Shown here one piece after another: positions 34,531-46,245 of a stretch of 64,000 nucleotides of DNA. The stretch spans positions 143,925-207,924 of the forward strand of contig NSJX01000039.1 of NCBI GenBank assembly GCA_002286715.1, given 5' to 3'. The notes beneath the pieces are model-generated. The model was not told the DNA's origin, ran no database searches, and worked only from the letters and a program-made list of their open reading frames with translations. The position numbers were made by a program, and so were the translations under genes. This DNA comes from Dentipellis sp. KUC8613 (taxonomy: Eukaryota; Basidiomycota; Agaricomycetes; Russulales; Hericiaceae). Within the stretch, counting starts at the first letter, position 1; each line of letters starts with the position of its first letter.

Positions 34531-35725
34531 CTCATATGGCTCGTCGGGACGCTGACGTTTGCAATGGGTTCGACAAGGGCGGCTCGTTATAGGGCGTCGC
34601 ACCTGACGATGCGGGCGGCCTTGCTTGCATTCACTTGCAGGCGCTGTCGGCAGCGGCAGTCTGGATACAGAGCAGCTCTTCGTTGTCGTCCTCGCTTGCC
34701 CAGGCGTTATGGTGAAGTATACGAACCGGGCGACCCGGTACCGCTCAGCGAACACCGGCGCATAGACAGACGACCGGTAGAGGGCCGGAGAGTCCGTCTT
34801 CCATCTTCCACCAGCTCGCTGTCCTCTACGGCGGACAGTTTGGCTCCCGGTTAGTTTTCATGAAGGATGTTGCAGCAGCGGACGCTGCTTACGCGTGTCT
34901 GCTTCTCACTGGGATGAATCATTGTCAACTCGAACGTCGCAGTGTCGGCGCGCTGCCGGCCTATCTGATGGTGAAGCGACGTGCAAGTCGTTGACCCTCG
35001 CTCATGGTCGCGGCGGAGCGGCGGACTGCGTGAGCAGGGAGCTGATGGCGACCTGGCGCGGAGCAGCGCTTGTGACTAGCCCACACCTGCTCGCCCGCAG
35101 GCTCTTCCACTACGCTCATCCCCTCACTATCGCTGCTGAATACTCGGGCATCGATACAGGGCACGCTCACAGACGATAGAGTGAAGGCGCTCCTCACAGC
35201 CGCCGCTGGAGGCACGGCCATGCGCATGCTCGCGAAGTGGGCTAATGTACTTGACGTGACCTGCCATTTGCACTGGCGGGCTGCATCTCTTGTCTTCGGC
35301 ACTCATTCTCTCTGCATACGCGGCATCTTCAGCAGGCCACGTGGCTGGTGCGCCCTTGCGAAGTCGACATGCTTTATGTGCGGCTGCGGACTCGCTCCAT
35401 GCCTCCACGATGCTGGCTCATACCCACATTTGTGGTCTTAGCCATGCCATCTGTACTTACAGCCCTTGTTTCTGCCAGGAAATGGCGCAGTTGCCACAGC
35501 TCTTCGCATCTTGCACCCTGTATGTAACTAGCTGCAGTTGACGAAGCGCTTGCCGTCGAGAACTTCTGTAGCGCGCTAGCTGTTGGTACGTCTGCATGCA
35601 TGCTGTATAACTACTACATGAGCCCAAAAAAGAGAAGGATGTGCAAGGATAAGAAGCTCGTTCGCTGAGATGGTTGTAAAGTATGGATGTGAAGGCGAGC
35701 CTGAAGGCGCTGACAGCCTAGCTTT
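34531..35725. other. No supported gene
   Basis: Open frames of 80-113 codons on both strands show no motif. This includes the 3' flank of the TET/JBP-type gene, whose stop is at 35726. Confidence 0.45.
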
Positions 35726-37750
35726 TTAGGAATGGGAAGCAGTGCATAGGTCGTCGTACAGCTCGTGAACTTGAGAATACAGAGCCAAGCCTTCAAGCCA
35801 CCGAGCTGCGCCTGCTGCGTCGCTCGCTCTCTTAGCAGCTGGGTGGAGCTGAGTGCCAGTCCGGCACCCATAAGACACCCATTGGAAAAGCGGGCCGGCA
35901 CAGTACTGCGTGAAAGACGCACGCCGCTCGCCCGGCTGTATGGGCGTGTTGCCATGGGTGACGCAAGCCGAAGGGACGAGTATCGTGGACCCAGGAGGAA
36001 ATTGAATGATGAGCCCGAGCTCCCACAAGTAGAGATGGCCTCCTTTGGTGTGGTCGTACGACCCAAGGGCAGTGATGGCGCACTGACCATACGAAAGGTT
36101 ACGCCCGTCAAGATGGGCCCTGCAGGTCACGTCTGGGCCAAGATTGAACGCAGCAGCTGGGAAGACGCTCTGCGGGAAATTACGCGGGAGGTGTGGCAGC
36201 TCTTTGTACACGCGGTCTACCGTGTCCCGGTAGCTATTCCAGAGGCGAGGGGCTGCGGCCGCGAAGGCGCCTAGGGCCCGTCAGTGAAAGGGTCGGCTAG
36301 GTGGGCAGCTCGCACTCACTGCTTTGGAAGTGCGCGAGCCGCTTTACATCGTCGTTTTCTAGAAGCGGCCTCGTGTTGTCAGACGTTGCGATTCGGTGCG
36401 GCTCCTAAGCCTCTGTTAGAGCAGGTGCCGCATGCCTACGCCTCTCACGCACCTGGGGCCCGCCTCCAAGGCTGACTCCGCAAAGAATGACAGGGTAGTC
36501 TCCGCGTGACTGTTCGTTTGGCCCTACCAAGCCGTTGGCCTTCGCGAGGGCTTCGAAGGACGAGTAGACGCGGCCCATTGAATCTTGCCAGGTGCTTCCC
36601 GGCTTGCACTCTATCGGGTCATCAGGGCGCCCCACAAGAGTGACGACAGGGATGCGATCTTCTCCTGCGATGACCACGTGTGTGCTGCTGGCGGTCAGCC
36701 AAAGACGAAGAGCGCAGAGCTGCTAAGAGAGCCACGCACTCGCCGTCCCACTTGACCAGGCGCATGCCCAGCTTCAGCAGCTCTTCCAAAGGCCACACGC
36801 GGTTTTTAACCTGGGCTTTCGAGAGGCCGACCCAGCCTGGCTTGGTGTGAGGAAGAGAAGACGCAAGAAAGCCTTGGGCAGGCAGAGCCAGAGGTGAGGA
36901 GTACTTGGCTGCGGTTTTCGCACGCACCGGCGCCCGCATTCTGGCGGCGTTCGCCTCTCGCTCCTGCTTTTCTCGCTGCTTCTGCGCCCGATGCTCCTTC
37001 AGCCGTTGCTTCTGCCGCTCTGCTCCCACTTTTAAGCAGGGGCGCCGCTCCTTCGCCTGCAATTCGGCCGAAGGAGGAGCCTGCGCCGGCTGTGTGAGGA
37101 CGCGTGGGCTGGGGATAGCTAAACGAGGGAGCGGGCGTCAGTGGCCGGGAAGGCTGTTGTAAAACCAAAGCGCAGGAGGGGGGGCGCACCTTGCTGGAAA
37201 AAACGCAGGCTAGAATCGGCCGGCCCCGACAGGAGAGAGCGCGAAGCGATAAGCGCATTGGCCGGCGAAGGGAGTGCTGGCGAGGGCGCCGGCTCGATGG
37301 CGGCGTCGATGGCGAAATTTGAGAAGGTTGCTGCTGCTGCAGCCCTCTGAGCAAAAGCGCGCGCTGTGGAAGGCATGCGCACGCACTGTCCGGCATGGGC
37401 CCCTCCGGCAGGGCTACGCCAGAGGAAGAGGGCCGCTGGGGGCCTGAAGGCAGGGCGTCTCTGAAAGCCTTAGCGCCGCACCGCATCGCTGAGTGAAGCC
37501 GACTGCACGCACTGTTGGGCACTGCGCTTTGGCGCGCCATGACGCCGCCGGCCTGTGCTATCCCTGCCTCGCCCGCAGCAGAAGGAGCCGCAGTCGCCAT
37601 CGCTAAGGCCGGCTGGCAATGAGCTAGAAAGTCCGCGTCGCCGGAGGCCGCTGCGTCTTCCAAGCCCGCTGCCGCCCGGATCTGCTCTGCAAAGCTGAAA
37701 GACGGGGGAGCCGAGATGTGCAGGGCCAGGCGTTTTGCAGCTTTGCTCAT
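35726..37750 (-). CDS. Fungal TET/JBP-type 2-oxoglutarate/Fe(II) dioxygenase
   Basis: An ATG at 37750 opens an Ala/Pro/Ser-rich N-terminus (MSKAAKRLALHISAPPSF). Resolved exons, high to low: one ending at 37200 (SLRFFQQ), 36740-37118, 36453-36684, 36320-36404 and 35726-36270. Their introns are 81, 55, 48 and 49 bases and all phases agree. Only the first junction, somewhere in 37380-37515, is unresolved. Conserved blocks in order: a basic helix (KQREKQEREANAAR), MRLVKWDG, DRIPVVTLVGRPDDP, GDYPVILCGVSLGGG, KRLAHFQSSAFAAAAPRLW, RNFPQSVFPAAAFNLGP, QCAITALGSY, KGGHLYLWELGLII and FPPGSTILVPSA. The metal ligands are HLD (codons near 36113 and 36107) and the His of VTHGNTP (near 35954); the 2-oxoglutarate Arg would be in GERRASFTQY. 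This pattern matches the mushroom TET/JBP group, which oxidises 5-methylcytosine in DNA and is often linked to KDZ transposons. The family is recalled, not searched. Confidence 0.72.
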
Positions 37751-40327
37751 AGAGCGTGTCTTCTTACGGCGTCAGGCATAGGGGGCGAATACGCCACAGG
37801 AGAGCCCTCACCGTGCAACGAGCGTCCATCGTGTGCGGCGCAGTAGTCAGGGCTTTGCCGCCTGCAGAGGTGCTGACGGAATTCGTGTCCGAATCCTTCT
37901 TGACGTGCAGAGGCGTGGAGGCGCGGCCCACTTGAGGGAAGTCGCTTCGACGCATCAGCTAAAAAGAGCTCTGGCAAAGTGGGGTGAGCGGAGAGGTCGC
38001 GCGTAGTAGCGAAGCGAGATCATTCCAAGGGGTGCGACGGCGAACACTGTCATCCGTCATTGCAAATACTTACGGCAGGCGGTGCTATCCACGCAGGCCA
38101 AGTTTACACGGCTCAGGCCTCACCCTGGAAGGCCGCGCGCGAGGCCTGTATGGCGCGACCCGTATGTAGAAGCCCTTGGGGGGGGAGAAAAAGTCGGCGC
38201 GTCATGACGCTTTTTGAACGGAAGTCAGTCTTAGGCGCGCAGCTGACGTTGCGGTTGTAAACTTGCAATTGCTGGCCAAGCAATGTTATATTCACGACCA
38301 GCTCCCTCTCTTCACGCTCTGGGCGCGGCCAGCTTTGGATCAGTGAGCCACTGGCAGGCCCACTTATGGCTGCCAGTATTGGGCGCCGTGAGACTGAGCT
38401 CACATGCCGAAGTAGAACAGGTGCATGACTGCTAGCGCTGCATTTCGACCACCCGGCTGCTCGAGCCGTCGCCTCTACTTACGACGTCGGGGGTAAAAGG
38501 GGAACGTTCTGGACCGCCCGCCTTCCCACGTCGACGTCGGCTCGAGCTGGCAACGGAGCTACAGCCGTCCTGCACGCCCTACGAAGGCTGTCGGCGAGGT
38601 AAGTACGTCTGCGCGTCGCCCTTTGACTCCGCCGATGAATTTGACTGCAGATGGCTCGTCTGTGCCGCGTCAGACAAAGGGTGCCTTGCGATCCAAAGCC
38701 TATTCAGTGAGGTCGGGCTAGCCTACTGGGTAAGTAGGGGACGCAGTCGCGTATGCCGCGTTCCCGACAACGTCTACGCCAAATGTATTATAAGAACATG
38801 GGGAGCTTGTGACTTTGGCCCGTATCTCTCTGATCGGGCATCTATTAGTATCAGCGCGTGATCGATGGCTGATGATTTGTAAGCGTTGGTTCATAACATG
38901 CGCAAACAACGTTCTCCCTCTCCCTCCCAGGTTGAACCATTTGCATCAGGTGCCACTACCGCGACGCCTCCTGCTTGTCCTTGAAGCCTCCATAAAATCT
39001 GCACCAGCATCAAGTACGTCTCCCTTTATGTATGTGTGGCTAACAGTCGGCCCCTGACAGATAGCCATATGGCCCTAGACAGCTCATCTACGGCTTCCTA
39101 GATGCCCCCTTTCCCGCCCTCGACGCTAGGCTTTCCCGTCGTCTATGGTCTCCCTTTGAGGCCTTCCCTTCCCCCTGCTCCTTCGAAGGGGGGTCGAAGA
39201 ACGAGTGACAAACGACCGTACACGACGGCGTCAATGCCCTGCTCCCACAGCATATGCGCGAACGTGAGATCTGCACGCTAGAGGCATTCCATTTCGCGCC
39301 GGTGCGCTCGTTTCTTTTTTCACCTTTATATAGCTATTCGAACCATGCACCGCGGCAGATGCCCCAAGCAGCACGTCAGCGCTATTCCAGCATGTCAGCC
39401 CCCGCGGCGCGCTGCCACGTCAGACAGGGGAGGGGGTTCGGGACGTAGACGGTGCGTAGCCCCTGCTCATTCAAATTGCAGCTCAACTCCGATGTTTCGC
39501 TGATCTTTGTTCGAAAGGCGCTCGCCCAAATATACGGCAGTGCCGAGCCAAGGCCATGCCGCTTACCAGGCACATTGTCTGATCACGCCTGTGAAGTCTG
39601 GCATTTTCGGGGCCATAGCTGAATGACGAGCAATTCACTTTGATCCTGTGTCATTTGTGTCGCCTAACCTTCGCTGGATTTCATGCTGCCGCGGGAGGAA
39701 GTAGCCTTTTTTTTCTTTGACTTCATGCTCAGTCTCAACCTCACCCGCCCCTCTTCCAGTTTCACGATCTGGATGTCCCGCGATCGAGGCCTATCCGGAC
39801 ATCGTGGGCTAGATCATGTCTGTCTCGATGTCCTACATGCTGACGGCGCTACGACTGCTATCGCACCGCGCCGGTTACTTCTGCTCCGCAACCCCTTGAG
39901 CTATATCATTAGCATGCCGTCGTACAGGCTCAGATTTAGTAAGCCGCCTTTTCTTTAGCCTCACCTTTTCTGACTTGCGCAGGTGTTGTGATTAGATAGA
40001 CACGTAAAAATAAAATATCCGTTATCGGGGGCCATCGTGACGGTTACGCCTGCACAGGCCAGATTCTCATTACACACCAACGAAACAATCGGTGACGATA
40101 CATACAATAGAGGTAACATTGGTAAGGTATGCCGCAAAGGTAACATCGGCGAAGCACGTACGTGCGCAAGATCGTATGGAGGACGTGTGCCGGAGCAGAA
40201 TCACAGGTCGAAACACAAGAAATGGCAGCAGCTACAATTACAAGATCGTTGGCGAATTCTTCAGCTCCATCCGACACGAACGCAGAGCTGACCTCCGCGG
40301 CGTTCAGCAGTCTGCATGAGTCTCACA
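37751..40327. other. No supported gene
   Basis: Upstream flank of the TET/JBP-type gene and beyond. A minus frame at 38113-38403 (QQLQVYNRNVSCAPKTDF) and a plus frame around 38600-38860 look mildly protein-like, but I could not connect them to a gene or to a transposase. Nothing else is recognisable. Confidence 0.4.
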
Positions 40328-41000
40328 TCAACGTAGGCCTGATGGGAGGATACTCAAACGCACCACAACGACTCCCCCAGCCTGAGCGGCGGCCACAGGC
40401 TCGCCCACCACCACCTCGACGCTGCCTGCCACACGCTGCGCGCCGGCGACCCTCACGTCTAGCGCACCAGCGGGGACTTGGGTGCCGTCGTTGTCCTTGC
40501 CCCTCTTCTTGCAGTAGTGAGGCAAACGCGCAAAGAAGTAAGTGGGTATGTGGAAAATGCAGCGCAAGAGCAGCGCGTACCTCATCGACCTCCATGGCGT
40601 CCTCAGTGGGTGTAGTCGGCCTGCTCAGCTGTCAATAACGACCACAACCAGGCAGGAAATGGTGAGCCCAAATCCCGTCTCTGCATTTGAATACACTCAC
40701 CATAGGCTCGGCATCCAGCATATCAACGTCTGGGTCCTCCGGCGGATCAACAGCCATCATCTCCATTCCTGGCTGCATTGCGAAGTCGACGTCCTGCGAG
40801 TAAAGAGGGCCAGCGCGCCCAGAACGGTGAATACCTGACATGCAGCGCCGACACACTGCCGACGAACCATGTCATCCGGATCCACGCGTGCGTCCGTCGA
40901 GTTCTACAAGATGAAGACGCCAGGTGAGGATAAGCGAATCTGGCAATTACTCTGCACAGTGCGTCGATACTGACGTACCATATCAATGCCAGAGGTGTCT
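40328..41000 (-). CDS. Acidic hypothetical protein, 3' exons (partial model)
   Basis: Four consecutive minus-strand exons can be joined with all-phase-0 introns: 40868-40903 (NSTDARVDPDDM), 40701-40793 (DVDFAMQPGMEMMAVDPPED...), 40581-40628 (LSRPTTPTEDAMEVDE) and 40328-40507 (KRGKDNDGTQVPAGALDVRV..., TGA stop). Donors are GTTCGT, GTGAGT and GTACGC; acceptors are CTCGCAG, TTGACAG and TGCAAG. A further exon ending ...SGIDM at about 40977 probably precedes them. The encoded part is first strongly acidic (Asp/Met/Pro-rich, recurring DVD/VDE), then a lysine-rich turn, then a Val/Ala/Gly-rich C-terminus. I do not recognise the family. Acidic DVD/EVDE tails are common in nuclear proteins of basidiomycetes. 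The N-terminal exons were not found with confidence; the frame at 40983-41237 may belong to it. Confidence 0.5.
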
Positions 41001-41845
41001 CAGACGAAATATGCCGGGAAGGAGGGAGTACGCGGCGAACTTGGAAGAACGGCGTTCAGAATCGATACGTGAACTAGCGCGAGCGAACTCGGACAAGCGA
41101 CTCCTTTCAGAATGTACGAATCTGGATGATGTCGTGAAAGGAGTCCGCAGCCCCAAACCCGCAATGAGGCGGAAGAGCTGTGTACTGGCAAAAGTTGCAA
41201 CTTCGCAGAGCCCGAGCTCGACACGAACACGAGCCAAATAGGGTTGTTTATTGGGCTTTGGCCCGTTTGGAGGTAGAGGCCATGTGTGACGCGTGACAGT
41301 TTCCCCTGCGAGCTAGAGAACCAGGTCATTCTCGATGAGCTCGAGCGCAAAAAGAAGGCCAGAAGTGTGGCCCGTACCGATGGTCGATAATCGAGTGAAG
41401 GCGCGTCTACGAGAGATTGGGGAGCCCATTTACACTGTTCGGAGAGCGCGTAAGTCTCTTCAGTCCATATATTTCGGCGCTCGGTCTTGAACGCGTCTTA
41501 TAGGCTGCAGACAGACGTGGCCATCTCATTTATGTACTCTCACAAGCCAACGCGAGGGGTCATGAAGCAATGCATGTGGGCGAAGAGCCGTCAGATGATC
41601 ATGAGAACGAGGAGGTGCGTTCGTTATCTTGCCGGGCTGCCACACCGCTCAACTGCTCCAGGTCGAGGAATTCTACGTGCCAGACTCCCTCGAGTTACTC
41701 GAAGCCGGAGGGCGGCTGGCGGAGTTCTCACCCCCTAGGTTGAACTTGGATCAGCGAGAATCGTCAGACACAACGCGCGCGCAACTCTCCCTTTCACTCC
41801 CACTGCTCTCTGGCACGGTGCTTGGGGCTCTCAACTCCGCACGGC
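41001..41845. other. No clear gene
   Basis: Possible 5' exons of the minus-strand acidic-protein gene or of the plus-strand S10 relic; neither can be resolved. Confidence 0.35.
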
Positions 41846-41895
41846 GCTCGCGAAATGGACGCCTGCACGCCATACCGTCCTCGTCCGCACCAGCA

Positions 41896-43020
41896 CCGGT
41901 AGTGGAGAAGCGTGTCTTCTTCACGCCCAAGCTCAGCAACCCCAAGGCTTTCCAAAAGAACTCGTCTTTGCTTCCGCTCGTCGACTTCGCGCTTCAGGAC
42001 CCTTGGGCAGGTCGGTCGCCCATCACGAACAAGTCTTGCGTACGTCATTGTCGTCGCGGAATGCTATGGATATAAGCTAGCTTTAGGCAGCTCTTCTTCT
42101 GGCACTGGCCTTCCTCGCTGTCGGCCGAGAGTGATAATCTTCTTATCTGGCTGAACGGAGGAGGCCCTGGATGCAGTTCTCTCATCGGCTTCCTCGAGGA
42201 GAACGGACCCATCTCCTTCCGGCCTGACGCATACAAGCCGGTAGCTAACCAGTTCGCCTGGACTGAGGCATCGGACGTGGTTTAGATTGATCAAGTGCGT
42301 CGCATTATCTTGAAGCTGGCCTGAGCCGGGTTGCTAATGGGCTGAATTGAACAGCCGGTTGGAACGGACTTCACTGCTGGCAAGCCTCTTCACTGCTTCC
42401 TCATCAACAACGGTGTCTACAGCAGCTTTCAAATTCGTTTCTCGTCATCCAAACATCCCTAGAGCTGATCACGATTGCCGTAGCGTCACGAGCCAACGAG
42501 CCAGAAGATTTTCGGGCTCTCAAACTCACAGGTCGCCAAATGGGCTAACTTGTCATCCTCGTGCGGGTGCGTATTTTCCAAATTATCAGAGTCGCGCAAA
42601 GCATAGGCAGTTGACATGCTGTGCCCGGTCATGAAGGTTCGACAAAGTGACTCAGGCGGCTTCCATCTACCCGCCGAAGGGCAAAATTCTGTTACACGGC
42701 AACACAGAGCGCATCCCCGATCGCTGTGATGTCTGGGATGAATTCTATGAGACCGGTGCGTAGTCGCGTCTATCCGTTCTCTGCGAGAGTTGTCACTCGC
42801 AGTCGACCTCGTATGCAGCTCCGGAAATCAACCCATGTTTCAACGTCTGTGAGTCGCGCGAGCTGCGTTGATGTGCGCGTGTGAGCTGACAGCTCTGTAC
42901 AGATCGTGATACGGACCAATGCCCGACTCCTTCGGGCCTCTGGGGCCTTATTTCTATGTGAGCATCGGGTCAAATGTACGCTTGAAGGCCTCCAGCAAAC
43001 CGAGCTGCTTCTGTCTCTAG
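41896..43020 (+). pseudogene. Serine carboxypeptidase (S10) relic, copy 1
   Basis: Conserved blocks of fungal S10 carboxypeptidases are easy to read: KRVFFTPKLSNPKAF, LVDFALQDPWAGRSPITNKS, LFFWHWPSSL, LLIWLNGGGPGCSSLIGFLE, ENGPISFRPDAYKPVANQFA, TEASDVV, PVGTDFTAGK, LINNGVYSS, FDKVTQAASIYPPKGKI, DRCDVWDEFYE and PEINPCFNV. Working enzymes remove C-terminal residues from peptides in the vacuole or outside the cell, using a Ser-Asp-His triad. This copy is dead. The codon between DVV and IDQ is TAG (42283), there is an extra Gly in GGPGC, and PVGTDFTAGK runs straight into the LINNG block. The exon holding the nucleophile motif GESYAG is therefore missing. Later blocks are frameshifted. Confidence 0.8.
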
Positions 43021-44229
43021 CGCTCCGACGTCTAAAAGGCCCAACACGTTCCCAACGCTGGCACCTTCTCCGAGCGCAGCAACACCAATGTACGTCCTTT
43101 ATTCCCTATCCTTAAGCCTCATTCACTTACCCACTTATCTACGGGTCCTCCCCAATGCCGTAAGCCTCCTCGCATCGGCACAGCAGTGTTGTTGCGATGT
43201 GGGGTGAAATTGATCTGAATCCGCTCCAGTCATGAGTGATGTCCGACATCGTTTCGACTGAAGTTGACTCCGCTCTCACGCAGTGCAAGTGAGGTTTGAG
43301 CGACGTCATGCTCTCGGGCGTTCCTACCATGTGACTACATCTTCTTTGCAACGTGCCTCGAATGTGAATCTATGCTCGTTATCGCTTTGAGCAGCGAGTG
43401 CTCATAGTCAGTGAAGTCCTACATTACACTCATTGGGCCATTGCCGCCTCGTCTGTGACGTTCTGCCTGGACCCCTCGCTTAAGCATCAGTATGCTTTTC
43501 ACATCACCCCAAGCTGTCGATCATGAGGCCGCTATGAAAGAGGCGTATACGACGGCGACCTTGGCGGCGGGGGCAAACGGGGCTCATAGCTGCTGGTCGG
43601 CGGCGGTGACGGTTGGCACAAGAGCCATATCTGGGAGGAGTCCTGTATCTGCGGTGAGTATGCCGACTATGCTTGTCTCTGGGGCTCAGGCTGACAAGTT
43701 TCATGAAGCCGTCTAGCTCGTATGTGCCGACGGATGTCTGGCACAGTCCTGAACTTTAGCTTTTCACCTGTCCTTCCTGCTACAGCGCCCGATCCCAGTT
43801 CAGCCTTTCCACAGCGGCCAGTGCAAACGCTGTAATGAGGCGTTGCGCTACGCACATTCCTTTCGCGACACGTCGCTTCCGGGTCAACATTTCTCATGAT
43901 TGACCGCGTACTCGAACTGAACGAGGTAAGCCTTTATCGAAGCCCGGAGCACTAGTGTCGTGGAGACCGACGCCCCTGTGGCATTCAACAGGCCATCAAT
44001 TTGTCAGCGGGTCGCAGAAGGGTGTTTATCGCAGCTAGAGGTGCTTTCTGCCGCCTGCACGCCTGTTGTTCGGCATGCTGATCAGTTGGCTAGGAGCCTC
44101 ACATACATCGAGGTCGACGGCGCTGGTCATAAGTGCCAATGTGATTTCTTGTATCTTGAGGCAAGACGGGCAACAACCATGTTAAGTTTTCTCGTGTATT
44201 TTGGTGAATGCAATGCGTGCTCACCAAAA
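43021..44229. other. Spacer between S10 relics
   Basis: No supported gene. It may contain the unrecognisable C-terminal half of copy 1 and the N-terminal exons of copy 2. Confidence 0.4.
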
Positions 44230-45195
44230 CTGGTCTGTTGCAGCAACTGTTCTTTTGGTACTGGCCCTCGGCGCAGTCTGTCGAAAGTGATTTATTCACC
44301 ACATGACTGAATGGAGGACCTGGGCGTAGCTCTCTAGCTGGGCTCCTCCAGGAGAACGGCCCCCTCTCGTTCAAGCCGGGTGCGCCGACGCCAACGGCGA
44401 ACCAATACGTGCGGACGGTGGCCTCGGATATGGTGCGTTTCTCGGGACTTTACGTGACCGATGTTAGATTAATGTCAATATTTTTGTTGCGGAGATCTAG
44501 GTCGATCAGGTTTGTGATAATTCGCAGTAGGGCACTCAACATGAATGGCTAGACTGATGATGGCACGGGGTTTTCTGTTGGGACACAAGGTATCTAGGAT
44601 GAAGATGACCACGCCGATGACTCGGATGAGTTCTACGGCTTCCTGTCAGTTGACTCCCTCTTTCATGTTCGCTATGAATTCAAAGTGCATACTCATGTCT
44701 TACATCACTGGTGAGAGCTATGTAGGTGCGCATCTGTCTGTTGTCATTCAATAATTTGTTCAATTTGAACGACACAATCGGGATGTACATAATGTATATC
44801 GCCACGCGCATCCTGCACGCGAGTGTGGCAGAACAAGCAGCGCTCCTGCTTTCCCTGCAAGGCCTTCTGATCAACGACGGCATCTACAGCGGCTAGTGCG
44901 CCCGTATTCTTCCCTTTGGACAGCGAGCGCGTTCACGATGCCGGCGTTTTGTAGTGTTGTAGATCAGGAGCCCCAGTGGCACAATTCGCCAAGACAGACC
45001 AACAGGCCGTCGGCTTGTCTGATTCAGAGGTCGTGAATCTTGCGAGACTCTGCGTCCTGCGGGTACGTTCCGACCAGCCTTGATACAGACAGGCAGATGA
45101 ACGGGTTCTAGGTACGACGATATGCTCGCGCAAGCCACACCCCTCCCTCTTCCGGACAAGTCAGAAGCGATCCCTGGCGATTGTGAGATATGGGG
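44230..45195 (+). pseudogene. Serine carboxypeptidase (S10) relic, copy 2
   Basis: A second tandem S10 copy in the same orientation. Visible blocks: QLFFWYWPSAQSVESD, LNGGPGRSSLAGLLQENGP, LSFKPGAPTPTANQY, a VDQ mini-exon after an intron ending GATCTAG, DSDEFYGFL, SYITGESYVGAH (the nucleophile block, present here), LLINDGIYSG and DDMLAQATPLPLPDKSEAIP followed by GDCEIWGDFAQ. The Trp before LNGG is TGA (44304), the conserved Cys of GPGCSS is Arg, and the GESY block lies in a different frame from its neighbours. It is a pseudogene, diverged differently from copy 1, so the duplication predates the decay. Confidence 0.78.
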
Positions 45196-45271
45196 CGACT
45201 TTGCGCAGGATGGTGAGTAAACTTCGCCTCCATGAGCCGAACCATCCTTTCATGCCGCATCTTCAACCCTC

Positions 45272-45564
45272 TCAGCCTCCCCAAATCACAACCGAATCGG
45301 ACAGCAGGACCGCCAGCACCGCCTCAAGATCGAACGACACGGCCTCAAGGCCCGTCATCGTCGAGTTCTTGTCGCGGTACTGGAACGCAGGCGCGCCCTC
45401 GACGTCCGTGCGCCCCGTCCAGTCGGACGTGTCATCTGCGAGCGCCTTCTTGCGCTGCTCGGAGAGCTCGCGCGGCGCGGCGCGGCGCGCAGGTGCGCCT
45501 GCGTCACGTCCAGCGCGTCTTGCTTGGCTCTGATTTCGGCGGAGAAGTCGCTACTGAGAATCAT
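45272..45564 (-). pseudogene. Fragment of an APSES/MBP1-type transcription factor
   Basis: Minus-strand pieces read SSDFSAEIRAKQDALDVTQA, then HLRAA, then in another frame ELSEQRKKALADD, DWTGRTDVEGAPAFQYRDK, NSTMTGLEAVSFDLEA, ending in TGA at 45272. Coiled-coil AHLRAA..RELSEQRK followed by a DWTGR..G.PAF.YR..NSTM.GL block is what I recall from the C-terminal half of basidiomycete MBP1/Swi6-like cell-cycle transcription factors. The frame change inside RRELSEQ, the loss of the helical C-terminus and the missing DNA-binding APSES domain mark a broken fragment. It lies tail to tail with the second S10 relic. The identification rests on memory of the family. Confidence 0.45.
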
Positions 45565-46245
45565 TGAAGGTCATATCTGCATATTCCAATCAATGAAAGG
45601 CCAGAGAGATAGCGCAAGATTGCACCTGCAATCCCGTCCTGACTCTTCTGCGCGGAGGCAGAGGGCCAACGTAGCCATGCAATCGGATCCTCAACACGAG
45701 GGCCATCTCCTGGCTCCTATACGCGCATCTAATCAAGCCGGAAGAGTACTTCCATCAAAGACCCGCTGCGATACTGCGCGCCATAAGAAGTGGCTCGCAG
45801 ATAGTCGGGTGAGCTCGTCTAGGGGATAGAAGTCAAGGTAGTCGTCGGCCACAGAGAGAGAGAGATGTCGAGGATGGTAAAGATGAGAGTGAATCGCGTA
45901 TTCCGCTCGATACGCTGAACACAAATACGCGGCGGCAAACAAACACACGAGGCTGCTGAGAACTGGGGGGTACTTGATGCTGTCGAACTGGGACGGCCAT
46001 AAATACATGAGAGGCGAGTGGCACTGCCTACGAGACTCGAGCGAAAGCGGAATGTCTCAGACCTTCTCCGAGACTCCTGCGTGGCGAAAGGCTGAAGCGG
46101 TGTAGCGAGAGGCCTAAGCGTCGTACTATCTGAGACGGGTGGCAACTTTGGCTGCGTGGATGTGGTGAGACCGCCCTGGCTTGGTCCTGCGCTGGACGCG
46201 CCTCGATCACCTGATACGCACACTCCTCTCCTCCTCCGTCTCCGT
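45565..46245. other. Unresolved, coding-like patches on minus
   Basis: The minus frame around 46065-46205 (GASSAGPSQGGLTTSTQPKL, then SDSTTLRPLATPLQPFATQ) looks like a disordered protein segment. It may be an exon that goes with 46246-46527, but the phases do not fit cleanly. Confidence 0.35.

Noticed and set aside
36894..37162. Plus-strand open frames over the TET/JBP gene
   Set aside because: Antisense shadows of the Ala/Lys/Arg-rich N-terminal exons of the minus-strand gene.
37751..40327. KDZ transposase beside the TET/JBP gene
   Set aside because: I looked for one because of the known association, but no frame here has a recognisable transposase motif.
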